Shown here: in pieces, positions 11,811 through 22,646 of the stretch
Numbering within the stretch: position 1 is the first letter of the stretch
How the letters are laid out: each line of letters opens with the position of its first letter
DNA from: Viridothelium virens
Taxonomy: Eukaryota > Ascomycota > Dothideomycetes > Trypetheliales > Trypetheliaceae
Assembly: GCA_010094025.1 (NCBI GenBank)
Contig: ML991788.1
Coordinates: 248,001 to 312,000 of the forward strand
Reading direction: 5' to 3'
DNA length: 64,000 nucleotides
Position numbers and translations under genes: made by a program
The notes under the pieces: generated by a model
Databases searched by the model: none
What the model was told of the DNA's origin: nothing
The model's input: only the letters and a program-made list of their open reading frames with translations

Positions 11811-12837
11811 GTTCGATTAGGGCTATCGTACAGCTGAACATCACTTGTGGTGAACCTGCTGAATGCGTGCATCTATGGATTTAGAGTACCGGGAAATGTG
11901 CAACATGGGGCGCGATAGACGGATGGGTCAAGTCAACGGAAGTCATTGCAATTATGGGTCTCTTAAGACCCCACGGGGCTCTTGTTTCCCAGTACACATT
12001 GATCCTATATAAAGCTATTATCTTACATTGCTTGGTACGCGTATAGCCTTCTTAATATCCATTAAGCACTGCTCCATAGAATAGCCGACAGCGAAGATTT
12101 GACGTTCTCTTGCGACATCCTTGTACAATTCCACGGCCTCATTTTGGCCTATTCAGGTTTTTTTCGTGGCACCCGACTCTTCAAGAGATTCCGTGGCTCA
12201 GCACCCGTAAACTACAATACCAGGAAGATCAATGAGGTCTCCCAGAGATCTTCGGTAATCTGTTCCTTTGTACGGCAAAAGATCATGGCCGAGACCTGAT
12301 TAGATTGACGATGTGTAGGATTCTGATCCCTGAGGGTTTCCCGCTTCCTATCCAGGCTAAAATGCTATGAAGCCACCGTACAAACTTAAGGCGTCACATC
12401 GACTTCCACACCCGGGACGGGTGTTGGATCTAAATTCCGGGGACGGGATCCTTCACGACTTTTAGCGAGTCCTCGAACGACCTAAATTTCAGTTCGATCT
12501 GGCTGGACTGTTCTGAAATCTTTGAATATCTGTGCAGTCACGAAAGAAAGCTCATCATGGCGTTGCGCGAGACCCTCACCAACAATGAGCTTCTCGGAGA
12601 CTCCGTTTCCACAAGGCTGATGTGCAGCAGTCGTAGTAGATAGTTCGGAGGAGAGATTTAACGCTAAAATGCCCAGACCATTAATTGCGTTTCATCTGGT
12701 CTTGGTGTTGGGTTCCGTCTATGAGCACGATCAGACTTCTGCATCACTACAACGTGACCAAAACTTCCTCAGCCTTCGTCACGCGCGGTATCATCATGAG
12801 AGTCACTGGATGTAATAAACAGAACCCTGAGATCCGG
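11811..12837. other. Convergent intergenic region after the diterpene synthase
   Basis: About 1 kb between the stop codons of the diterpene synthase (plus) and a membrane protein gene (minus). I find only short frames without motifs, and no repeat. Confidence 0.45.
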
Positions 12838-14049
12838 TCACACTGTGTGTTCAGGCCTTGGAGGTGGTGCTGAGCGGCTGGGCGCTGAACGCTCTTGTAT
12901 CGGAATGCCCTTCTCAAGCTCTTCTTTATCCAAGAAATGGCGAGGAGCGACACCCGTATCGAGCTGATCCGTCCAGTCGGCGGACGCGTCTCTGGATGCT
13001 TTTGTCTCAGTTTGGCCCAGAGCAGCCGCTGAGCGCTGGAGAGATATTTCATCGAGTTCGTGGTAGTTTCTTCTGCCTGATGCGAATGATTGCTGATGAT
13101 CCGTAACTTTTCTAGTCCCTGCAGTAGAAGTCTGTGGTGGCGAGCGTCTAAAGAAGCGCGGTATGAAGGGGAGGCAACAGACAATAAGTCCGCTTGCAAC
13201 CTCAGCCACAGCCCACAGATACACAGGCACAAGTGCGTATGAGATGTCCGTAGCACTGTCAGTCTTGATGCTTTCGACCAGACGCATGGCGCTCGACACG
13301 CAGGCGCTATGAAGTATTAGCAAAGTGAAAGATGGTACGGCAAGGTTGCCTTTGACTCACAAGATGCCTGTTGCGTACACCACGCTGATGCCGACTTTCC
13401 TTCTGCTATTGACTTGTAATCTCAAAATCCATGAGATAGGGAGCGCTAAGATGAGGAGATCCTCGCCCAGGTTTACGGCAGCCGATGCGATGAAGAGGAC
13501 ACCAATATCAATACAGTGGCCCGGCGTGCTGGGGTTCCAAATCTTTTCGCGGGGAATGCATACGAATATCTCCAAGAAAAGATTGATTGTAAGATAGATG
13601 GTGTTCAGGGCGATCATACCAACCAGGAGCCACCAGCGAGAGGTCCTGGCTTGAGGAACAAAGATCTCCATGAGCTGCAACAAAATAGCGGTCTTTGTGA
13701 CTAAAAGCGCGACAACATAGATGATTTGCTGATCATTGAGGACTTCGGCATATTTGGAGAAGTGTGCCGCTGTGAGATCCCAGCCATGCCTTCCATTGCC
13801 GTCCTTTAATGTCGAGAAGCCAAGGGATATGAGCACCACTAAGAGACACCATGCCAGAATGCAGACGTAGTCGACTACAAGCCATTTTTTCAGGATGAAA
13901 AACCTGACGTAGGAACGAATGGACACCAGCACGGTTGGAAACACCAGAAGAATGATCGAAGAGACCAAAACGGCATCTCTACGACCGCTTGGTGGATTCG
14001 CAAGATCCGGGACCACACCTGGAGGAGGCGGCAAAGCTGGCAAGTCCAT
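12838..14049 (-). CDS. PTH11-type rhodopsin-domain integral membrane protein
   Basis: Two exons (14049-13361 and 13306-12838) give 385 residues. The protein has about seven hydrophobic segments in the first 290 residues and a polar C-terminal tail. Family marks are the conserved loop PGHCID, the pattern of small and aromatic residues in the later helices, and CLPFIPRFF before the tail. These fit the fungal rhodopsin domain (Fung_rhodopsin, PF20684) of PTH11-related proteins, which are candidate plasma-membrane receptors. Ligand and signalling partner are unknown. It lies between the diterpene synthase and a phosphatase-fold gene; membership in the cluster is possible but unproven, since this family is very large and scattered across the genome. 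Confidence 0.82.
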
Positions 14050-15095
14050 TGTCGTGGGCTTCTAGGATGAATCTCATAGTCTACAACGACATGCGGCGCA
14101 TGGAGGATTAACAGTGGAAGATAAGAAGAGCGCAGAAGGTCCAAGAAAAGCCCTGAGACACGGACCTCTATGACAACCGGTCATTGTTACGACCCCCTTG
14201 CAGACTCCATAGGCTACACGTCTCAGCGCAAAAGCCTATGCAGGGTGACTGTACTATCAAGCGAGAGGCTATGTATGAATCCACACTTTCAGGGAAGGAG
14301 CCGACAGGCGTTTTGTCCCGGCAGCTGAAGATCTTGGACGTGCAAGTTGAGGGGTGAGTGATACGACTGACGATCAACAAGGGCCAGGAGCAGTGGGGTG
14401 AGTGGCTTACGGAAGCGGCTGCGTTGTGTTGGCTTTTCTGTCTGTAGATGGAAGGCGAAGGTGCACTATTGGTCCTATCGTCGACAGGCTTGCGGCTAAA
14501 GTCTCCTGCGTCTCGTTCACAATCCTACCATCCCAGATCGAGTAGTGCAAGGGTATGTCGCGCTCAGGGTATCAAGTTGGTGTGCATAACACAGAGGTTG
14601 TCCAGACCAAAATCCGATGCTGTGAGGAAGGCATCACCAAACAGTTACCAACAGTACACGAATATATCGGTAGCATGATTTCCTTTATGTCACGCACCTC
14701 TTTCTGGTACCATCTGTCTGACCGGACATTGCAACAAGTCATCCATGTGAAGAAGTGATTTCCAAGAGACGGATCTGACGCGTTGCGCTGACGGGAGGAT
14801 CCACGGGAACATCCGAGCGCTATGACGTTATTGGATAACCTCCTTCCATGTGGGTGCCCGAAGTGGAGATCCATCGTATCCGTATTAGTATGACTACATA
14901 CCTACCTTGTCTTGCAGATCAAGATCAGCTCAGATGCCCAGGCTTTGAAGACTTTATGCTCTTCATCCTGAGACGCGTGTGGATGAATGATATCAAGAGC
15001 TTCGTAGGATACCACGGGTGTGGGCTCAACTAAAAGGAAGAAGATCTCCATGTGAAGGCGATCACAAGCTCATCTGACTCCGCGGAACAAAAAGA
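14050..15095. promoter_or_regulatory. Divergent intergenic region
   Basis: About 1.05 kb between the starts of the rhodopsin-domain gene (minus) and the EEP hydrolase gene (plus). It should hold both promoters. No gene or repeat was recognised. Confidence 0.45.
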
Positions 15096-16100
15096 ATGGT
15101 TCAAAGAAACTCTGCACAACCGTTACCTTTACGCATCCTCACACATAATATTCGCTACGCAACTTCGACTCCTTCCAAGAATGAACTTCCTTGGTCCGAG
15201 CGATGTCCCTTGATTCTAAGCCAGCTTAGATATCACACGCGCATTCTCGATGGTCTTAGCGCTAGCTCAAACCTAGCATCTTGTTTCATTTGTCTTCAAG
15301 AAGCACTGCACTCTCAACTCCAAGATATCCTAACAGGTCTGAATAACCTCTCTCCTCAGGGGAGCTCTACTCTGGCCGCTGAACTGCCTACTGGGCCGGC
15401 ATGGGCGCACATTGGCGTCGGTCGAGAGGATGGCAGAAAAGAAGGAGAATACAGCCCTATCATCTATCCTATCCAGGCCTTCAAGCTTCTAGATTTCCAA
15501 ACCAGGTGGTTGAGTCCAACACCTGAGCAGCCAAGCAAAGGGTGGGATGCTGGAAGCACCCGAATTTTGACCGTCGGGGTCTTTGAACATCGCGCCATCC
15601 GGCGCAGACTTATTGCGTGCAACACACACTTAGACAATGAAGGCACAGTCGCGCGAAAGGAAAGTATTCCAATTATTCTAGAGACGATCAAAACAATGAG
15701 GCAGAAATGGGCAGACGCAGATGGCGAGGAACCGCAATTCTTTCTTGCAGGCGACTTCAATTCGTTCCCCACGCAGGAAGCATATCTTGATACTGCACGA
15801 AGCGGGGTTCTGGGAGACATCATTGACTTTGTTCCCCTTAACCAACGCTATGGAAATGAAGTTACGTTCACGGGATTTGTTCCGGATACCGATGAAGACA
15901 AGGATGATATTGGAAGAATCGATTTTATTTGGTTAGGTCCCAGAAAGAATGTTCATGGTATCCAAGAACGGCAGCCTAGACCTTTGTCAGCAGGATGGGA
16001 AGTCGCAGGCTACTCAGTTCTACCAAACGTGTTTGATGATGGAGTCTTTTGTAGCGATCACAGGTGCGTGGTAGGCGACGTTACTCTTTTTAACAAGTGA
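15096..16100 (+). CDS. Endonuclease/exonuclease/phosphatase (EEP) family hydrolase
   Basis: Single-exon gene of 334 residues with the full metal-dependent EEP fold. Motifs in order are LTHNIRYA (N of the first metal site), CLQEAL (metal-binding Glu), CNTHLDNEG (catalytic His region), FLAGDFNSFP (Asp/Asn), RIDFIWLG, and SDHRCVV (terminal Asp-His pair). There is no signal peptide, so it is probably intracellular. The fold serves nucleases, inositol-phosphate phosphatases and other phosphodiesterases, so the substrate cannot be named. Similar fungal proteins are usually annotated only as EEP-domain proteins. It is 3.3 kb from the diterpene synthase. A role in removing diphosphate from a terpenoid intermediate is only speculation, because known fungal terpenoid phosphatases are mostly HAD-type. 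Confidence 0.88.
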   Translation: MVQRNSAQPLPLRILTHNIRYATSTPSKNELPWSERCPLILSQLRYHTRILDGLSASSNLASCFICLQEALHSQLQDILTGLNNLSPQGSSTLAAELPTGPAWAHIGVGREDGRKEGEYSPIIYPIQAFKLLDFQTRWLSPTPEQPSKGWDAGSTRILTVGVFEHRAIRRRLIACNTHLDNEGTVARKESIPIILETIKTMRQKWADADGEEPQFFLAGDFNSFPTQEAYLDTARSGVLGDIIDFVPLNQRYGNEVTFTGFVPDTDEDKDDIGRIDFIWLGPRKNVHGIQERQPRPLSAGWEVAGYSVLPNVFDDGVFCSDHRCVVGDVTLFNK

Positions 16101-17006
16101 AGCTGCAATGAATTCGTGCTCAGAAGCGACTCGTGTCCGGCAATATGAACAGCTTGACAGGAATGGCTGCATCAATTCGTGCGACCTATGCGCCTATCTC
16201 CGAGGCTCAGCAGTACCGTACGTGGCTGGCATTTGGCCCAAGGGTCTTCCGGCTTGTAGAGAATGGAAATAAAATCACTGTAATCCATTCACCGCTGCTT
16301 CCTAATACAAAAATTTTTTCGCCCTTCTCTCATCTGAGTTCTAAAAACGCTCAAAGAGACCACGGATGACGCCACCATCTCATGTGTCGGACCCAAGGTG
16401 GTTGTCATTGTTGTGAGCAGTGGAGCAGTCTGGACAAATCTCAATGCCCTATGAGAGTATATATCGTTGGCTTAATTGTACACAAGGACGACCTGTGCTG
16501 TCATGCTTTGCCGCAGCTTTGAGTTCCCAGCTCAATATCCTCCTTCTTGATCTGGATATCATGGAGACTTTGGGAACTCTGCAGCTCGATTGATTGGGTG
16601 GTATCTGGCTTGAGGGCAACATTTCCAGTCTGCAGTATGCATTTTTCCATCATTCAAGACTCCACTAGTTCGCCAACACACGCCTGTAGCTCTATCGGGC
16701 GTACTTCCAGGTCGCTTACTTCGAAATCAAGGTCCAGAAATTCATCTCGGCTGGCCTCAATCTCCTGATACAATCCCTCAATCGTGTCATTGCGACCGTC
16801 TAGTCCTTCATCTGCGATCCGGATCATTCGGGGTTTGATCCAACTATCATCATCCATATTTGCCCAACTGTCATAATGTCCGGGCGTGGGCACCAGTTGA
16901 GAGCATGAATGGTGGGAGAAAAGGATGGTAGGTCCAGGCCAGATGAACGAGCTGGCTACATGGTGACCAAGGTGATTTGTGCAGGGTGTCCCCCAAAGCT
17001 CCTGCC
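16101..17006. other. Convergent intergenic region with an unassigned open frame
   Basis: About 900 bp between the EEP gene and the DUF3669 gene. A minus-strand frame at 17010-16654 encodes 118 residues with an acidic end, but begins with GTG and directly abuts the DUF3669 stop codon. I do not count it as a gene. Confidence 0.4.
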
Positions 17007-17939
17007 TCACACTGTCTCCAAACGGTCTATGAATAATTGAGGCAGATTCTTCAAAGAGCTCTCGCCCAGTAGCTCAGCGCTTGTATTCAGGAACTGATTT
17101 CGGAAATGCGTCCATAATCGTTGATCGCGTATGTCGGCTGTTCTGTTCGGACGAGGGAAGAAGGGATCGTTCTTGAAGAATGCAGAGACTGCTTGCGAGA
17201 CACCAGCTTCGTCCATGGACATCGGGTGACAGCAATCGAAGTCCAGTATCCATAATGCATGACTGCCGAGGAAATTAGAGTAGAAGGGTGACGGAAGACC
17301 GTGTCCATTGTGATCTAGATAAGATGCCAATACAAATTCAACATCGTTTGCATCGACTTGTGCTACCCAGTGCATCATAGCAAGGGCATCAGCCAGCGCA
17401 GCTGTGTACCGAAATGTATCCATCCCCAATTCTTCCATTTGGTCAACATGGAGAGGAAAATTGCGTAGAGTGAAAACCTGAAAGCGGGATGTTCTCTGTC
17501 CGATCCGTCGTCGTCCCAGGTATGGTCGAACCAGGCAGTCCTCATCGCTCAAGTTTGCCTTGATCTTTGCGGATAGTGCCGGGGGGCAGTATCGATCAAT
17601 GATGCGTTCTCTAACCGGTGCAGGAAGTGGAGGAATCCTGGTCGAGATAAGGGTGTTGCAGTGGGAAAAACCGGGCGGAAACCTAGAGGCTCGTTCGGAC
17701 CACCATTCATCATTCTCAATAGGTATAAATGCGTGTGGCTGTGGCACGATCATATTGAATCTGGTCTGAGATGTGACGCTTTTCAGACTGTTACTGATGA
17801 TGTTGTGCATTTCCCAGTCATTGCGAAGTGATCGTCCAGGGCCGCCGTCTTCCCTCTTCATCGCACGTTTGTCAACAGTGCTAGCCCATACGCTTCCGCA
17901 GAAGCCTTTTCCGATGCATCGATATTCGATTTCACTCAT
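17007..17939 (-). CDS. DUF3669 domain protein
   Basis: Single-exon gene of 310 residues. The C-terminal half carries the DUF3669 pattern: HWVAQVDANDVEFVL, then WILDFDCCHPMS, an A-V-AFF-NDPF-PRP block, and a final LW--FR--FL segment. The N-terminus has a loose kinase-like glycine stretch (IGKGFCGSVW) and a following lysine, which agrees with the remote protein-kinase-like fold proposed for such proteins. The function of the family is unknown; copies are often numerous and variable in Pezizomycotina. The model starts at the first ATG and needs no intron. Confidence 0.82.
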   Translation of the reverse strand: MSEIEYRCIGKGFCGSVWASTVDKRAMKREDGGPGRSLRNDWEMHNIISNSLKSVTSQTRFNMIVPQPHAFIPIENDEWWSERASRFPPGFSHCNTLISTRIPPLPAPVRERIIDRYCPPALSAKIKANLSDEDCLVRPYLGRRRIGQRTSRFQVFTLRNFPLHVDQMEELGMDTFRYTAALADALAMMHWVAQVDANDVEFVLASYLDHNGHGLPSPFYSNFLGSHALWILDFDCCHPMSMDEAGVSQAVSAFFKNDPFFPRPNRTADIRDQRLWTHFRNQFLNTSAELLGESSLKNLPQLFIDRLETV

Positions 17940-18444
17940 CGTTGCTGTCCCAGTTATGTTATGATTGTTCTCGAAAAGAGGACGAGTATGATTGTGTTAG
18001 TCTGTGACTGTGTCAATTTGTAAATGTGTCAGAAGTATTGTGGTATTGTGTTGTTGAGGTTTGCTTGTTTCTTTGTAAGAACAAATGATAGAGAAATTTC
18101 CGAGAATAATCGTATGTCGGAAAAAAAAGTTGATCCGTACGAAGAGTTCACACTATTAGAGTAAAACTCAATATTGTTCGATTCAACGGTGCATATGATG
18201 AGTAGTCTGTCCAACAATATTCAAGGGATGACCAATCAGGGGGGCTTAATTTGCCCCTAATCCCGAAACAGCAGCCTATGTACACTTTCCAAATCATCCT
18301 CCTGTCGATGAATGGAATACAGTAATAGGACAAAAGTGTCCGGGCAACCCCCAGCAATTTTTCCCTGCCAGCGAGTAGACACTTTTTTCGCATGACTGTA
18401 CATGCTCGCTCGTCCAGAAGCGTATCTCGACCAGCGGATGATGA
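17940..18444. other. AT-rich upstream region of the DUF3669 gene
   Basis: About 500 bp upstream of the DUF3669 gene. It is locally rich in TG and TTGT runs (around 17970-18080). No gene was recognised. Confidence 0.4.
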
Positions 18445-18891
18445 GCTTGGTGGTTGGAGGAAAGACCTATTCAGTCAGAATTGGCGTTGTTACGAGCCTT
18501 GCAGGAACGCTTCCCGCTCAAGGCAAGAGCTGAACGCAGACGCCAGGCATTGATAGACATGATACATCTTAAGCAAGATGGCCTGGACTTGGACGATTAT
18601 GTTGACAAAGCCCGTGGTACCAACAGATTTCTCTCCGACACCGACGCTTACCAACTTTATTACCAATTTGTTGACGGCCTCGACGAAGATTTCATCAGAG
18701 GCATGGCAATGATGAACGTCCCAAGCCACGATCCGAACTCCAAGCAAATGTTTGACACCGCCCGCAACATGGCCAAAACAAGATGCCGATCCTCACCGTC
18801 CAAGAAGGAAAGCAAGTGGGAGGTCGAAATAAAAACCTTTAAGCCACATGAGAAGTCTTTCGGTCCCTGCGTGAACAGAATAAGAAGCTGA
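18445..18891 (+). mobile_element. Retrotransposon gag-like fossil
   Basis: An open stretch without its own ATG encodes a lysine/arginine-rich, helical segment (ERRRQAL, LKQDGLDLDDYVDKA, QFVDGLDEDFIRGM) followed by a basic serine-rich tail. It resembles the capsid-like part of a gag protein from a fungal LTR retroelement. No intact reverse transcriptase, integrase or paired terminal repeats were recognised nearby, so it appears to be an old, broken fragment. The family is uncertain. Confidence 0.45.
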
Positions 18892-21238
18892 AGGGAACAC
18901 AAGACACAATGACAGAGATAATGAAGGCATTCCAAGGATTTTCGATTTCCGGGAATAATCGCGAAACCAACAGCAACAATCGAATCGTAAAGTTCCGAAA
19001 CATATATGTATGCATCACCATCGAGATTTCGTAGCATGCATGTCGCAAATCTGGAAGCCCACGTAGCATCTCCACGTTGTGGGCCAGTATCCTCTTCGAA
19101 AGCACCCTGGGCAATCCGGCACCAGAAGGTCACAGCGTGGGGGCGGGTTTAAGCTAACTCTCGATTTCACTTCATTTCTCCATGTCAATGAGTATGCCAT
19201 CCTTGGACGCCTTTGTCACTCGATTTTACAATACCATTCCAGTACGGAAACTCAGAGCTCGTGAGCTTTCCGGGGTTTGTTCCTTGTCTTGCTATGCATG
19301 ACTCTATATGGCCTTCTTGATCAAGAAGGCTATAAAGTAGCAGACACCATCATCTACAGCTGGATGAAGATCTCCGTAGACACTTTTGAAACATACAGGA
19401 CGATGCAGAATGCCGTATCTGGTGACCTACATCCAAGCCAGAAGTCGGCATGTTGGAGGGTCTTGACCGCCCTGGAGATTGGAAATACGGGTCAAGCCGG
19501 GAAACACATGGAATATGTATGAGCTAATTGATGAATTCGGCAGCAAAGCAGGTCTGTCGCCAATCCTGATCAGAGTATATTCACTTAGGGCCCTGTCGCG
19601 GTTGGGGGAGTTCCTCAGCTGGTACTCAATACAATGTTATTTCAACTTTACTGTTATGATTTGTTGGCCCATATCACGGTGGCGTTAACATGGGCCAACA
19701 AGGTCATAACAGTAAAGTTGAAATAACATTGTACTGATTACCAGCTGAGGAACTCCCCCTCTGCGGTAAGGGAAGAACCCAATCTTCAAACGGTGGATAA
19801 ATTTCACGATCGGAAACGCGTACTTGGAGACACATCAACGGCTGATTACGATATGCTCACCTGTTCCCGGTAAAATGGAGTCACCGTAATCCTGGAGACC
19901 TCTACAGTAACTGTCAGTGCTCTCAAATGCGTGCGAAGCAATGAAGCGAACCACCTTGCGTTGGATGGATACTTATCGTCTTCATAGGGCCTTACCCTTC
20001 AAATTCTGGATATTGCTGGAGCGATTCATCAAGGGCCTCCATCGTTTGAATGATTCAGCCGTTTCGCTATACTACCGGGGCTGGGACGCTGAGATGCTCT
20101 GTTCCGCGAAAACCTGATGCAACAAATCCCGAGTGCCAAGCGCCAATCAGATCGTAGCCTTTCGAGCTACGGGAATGTCATGCGCGCTACTATTACGTAA
20201 TCTATCGACCTTCCAATATTCCTCCTGGCTTCGATCATCTTCGGTCTCCGAGAAGTAATAGGCTGCAACTGTCTTTCCAATTCTCTTCAACATCATGCGA
20301 TCTCTTAATCTCTCCATGTTCCTTGACATATTCCAAGGCAGATGGTCTCATGCTCTCTTGGTGATATTAGGGCACGTTCCACGTCTCTTGGACTTCATCA
20401 TACAGAGGTTCTATTTGTCTCGGGGCTGCGATCTCCCCTTCTTCTCTAGAGTCATACAAAAGACACGGCAATCGTAGAAGCTGATTGCCGGAGTGCGGAG
20501 ATATGATTTCTTATGCTTTCGTTTGATGTCGATGAATCCTCAGACCTGTACCAGCTGCACAGCCTCGATCCGTTTACGTTGTCTACACGGGTATAATAGC
20601 CGGCGATCGTCTAAAAGGCGTTTGGGCTGAGTCGCTTGTCATTCGTCGACTGACCCTGTACATTTAGTCTACGCGACTAAGGCCATTCCAACATCAAATG
20701 TTGCTTAAGCGACTCGGCGACACTCCAAGAGCTAGAGAAATCCTGAATTCTTATTGGAAGTGATCCAGAACATACCGACGTAGGGCAGGACACGCAATAT
20801 TCCCCGCAACTTCTCGATCCCTGCATGAGTTTTGAACAGTTCCTGAGCGGCAGCACCCGTGGTGTGAGGCGTGCCCTTCCTCGTTTGGAGTCCGATGCGC
20901 GCTATATGTCTACATGCATGACGTTTAATGCGTTTCCGATTGAGGGCAAGAATCTTACGAGGTCTCCTTGAATGTCGCGATCTGGTAGGTTACCCTTCAC
21001 GCGGAGCACGACTCAGTGAGGCAGACTGCTCCTTTGTGTAAGCCTCCAACCTTGGTATGCGGAGTAGACTCAGCAGACCATTGCCCAAGACCAAGACCTT
21101 GGCATGATATTATAACTCCGTGCTACCAGGACGCTGGTACAAGTAGCGTTGGTTCGTTCCTCATTATTTACTCTTCGCCCTTCATCATCTCTCATATCTG
21201 CTCTCAACACTTAGGCGTTCTTTACTCTCTTATTGATC
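18892..21238. other. Gene-poor stretch flanking the gag fossil
   Basis: About 2.3 kb of short frames without recognised motifs, holding the foldback repeat at 19604-19759. It may be largely decayed mobile-element DNA. The right-hand part must contain the promoter of the fasciclin gene. Confidence 0.45.
19604..19759. repeat. Near-perfect inverted repeat (foldback element)
   Basis: Two arms, 19604-19672 and 19690-19759, are reverse complements with about four differences over 70 bases and are separated by a 17-base loop. The outer ends are GGGGGAGTTCC and its complement. Inside each arm lies a TGTTATGA / TCATAACA pair, like the TG...CA ends of long terminal repeats or of a small foldback (MITE-type) element. 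Its position 0.7 kb from a gag-like fossil is suggestive. Its origin is uncertain. Confidence 0.85.
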
Positions 21239-22393
21239 ATGCAGCCCAAGTCACTCCTCATCTCGTTGCTCAGTGCATCATGTGTCGGTGCCCAGAGCCT
21301 TACATCTGTTCTCCAGGGTAACAGTGATCTCTCTACCCTGACATCTACACTGCAGAAATTTCCAAGTCTTCTCCAGTCCCTTGGAAGTGCATCCAACATC
21401 ACCATTCTCGCACCCACGAACGAAGCCTTCAATGCCTTGTTCGCGACACCAGCCGGAATGGCGGCTCAGAATGATGACGGACTCTTGCAAGCGGTGCTTC
21501 AGTACCACGTCATCAACGGCACATACCCAGCGTCCTCGATTCCGTCAAGTGGTGCCTTTGTGCCAACACTCCTCACGAACTCATCCTACACCAATGTTAC
21601 CGGAGGTCAACGCGTTGAGGGCATCAGCCAAAACGGCAATGTGACTTTCTTCTCTGGCGGCAAGGCTACGTCAAACGTCACTCAAGCTGTAAGTATTCTA
21701 TCTTCGACCTAACTTCACTACGTAGCTCATCACATTCTAGGATGTCAAATTCGACGGCGGCATCATTCATGTCATCAACGCAGTCCTTACCGTCCCAGCC
21801 AATATTACCAGCACAGCGCAAGCCTCTGGCCTCTCCACTCTGGCCAGTGCCCTTACCCAAACCAACTTGCTGAACACAGTCAACGTTCTCCCTGACATCA
21901 CTGTCTTTGCACCTACTAATCAGGCCTTTGCCGCCATCAACTCGACAATTGCAATGCTGAGCACGCAACAACTGGCCTCGGTACTTGAATACCATGTAAT
22001 TAACGGTACCGTAGCGTATAGCACGACGCTCATGGACGGTGAGACCGTACCGACGCTTAACGGGGCGACGGTCAAGATTACGTTGGCGAATGGTGGTGTG
22101 AAAGTAAACCAGGCAACGGTGACGATCGCTGATGTGCTCGTTGCCAACGGTGTTGTGCACGTTATCGATGGGTGAGTTCATCTAAGATATCCATATCTGA
22201 TTTGACTGAACTAACCGTTGCACAAAGTGTACTCCAACCGAACTCCTCCTCCTCCATGTCTAACGGGACTACACCTGGCGGGCCCAGTAGCAGCCCAATG
22301 CCCGCGCCAGGCTCTGATGCCACCAAGCCACAAAGCGCGGCTGTTGCTGCCTTTGTTGGTGCTTGTGCTTTGTGGTTGGCCTACTACCTTTAG
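21239..22393 (+). CDS. GPI-anchored fasciclin (FAS1) domain protein
   Basis: Three exons (21239-21688, 21741-22171, 22228-22393) give 348 residues. A signal peptide (about 1-18, ending GAQS) is followed by two FAS1 domains. Each has the conserved ITILAPTNEAF / ITVFAPTNQAF opening, a YHVINGT middle and a GGIIHVINAVL / NGVVHVIDGVL close. The tail is Ser/Pro/Thr-rich and ends in a hydrophobic segment (VAAFVGACALWLAYYL), as in a GPI-anchor signal. Many N-glycosylation sequons are visible. FAS1 proteins act in cell adhesion at the cell surface and wall. The starting ATG at 21239 lies just after an in-frame TTG. Both introns have standard GT-AG ends. Confidence 0.93.
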
Positions 22394-22646
22394 ATTGTGC
22401 CTAGATTCGTCCATCTTGGTTGTGGATCATTTTCAACATCCTCTAATATTGGCAGAATGCGAATGTAGCGCTATAATGAGGACGGGAGCGCCGGATCAAT
22501 TAACCTCTGATAGTATGCATGTGTACTCAAGACATCTTAACATAGCGCATAATACTTTGATGTACTATTGTGTTGAAGCTCCAGTGAACCTCCCTATCGC
22601 CTGAACAGTAGCTTTTCCTTTTAGTTGTAATCTATTGAGCACATCT

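Noticed and set aside
16654-17010. A 118-codon minus-strand frame after the DUF3669 gene
   Set aside because: It starts with GTG, abuts the previous stop and matches no family, although its acidic, helical end looks protein-like.
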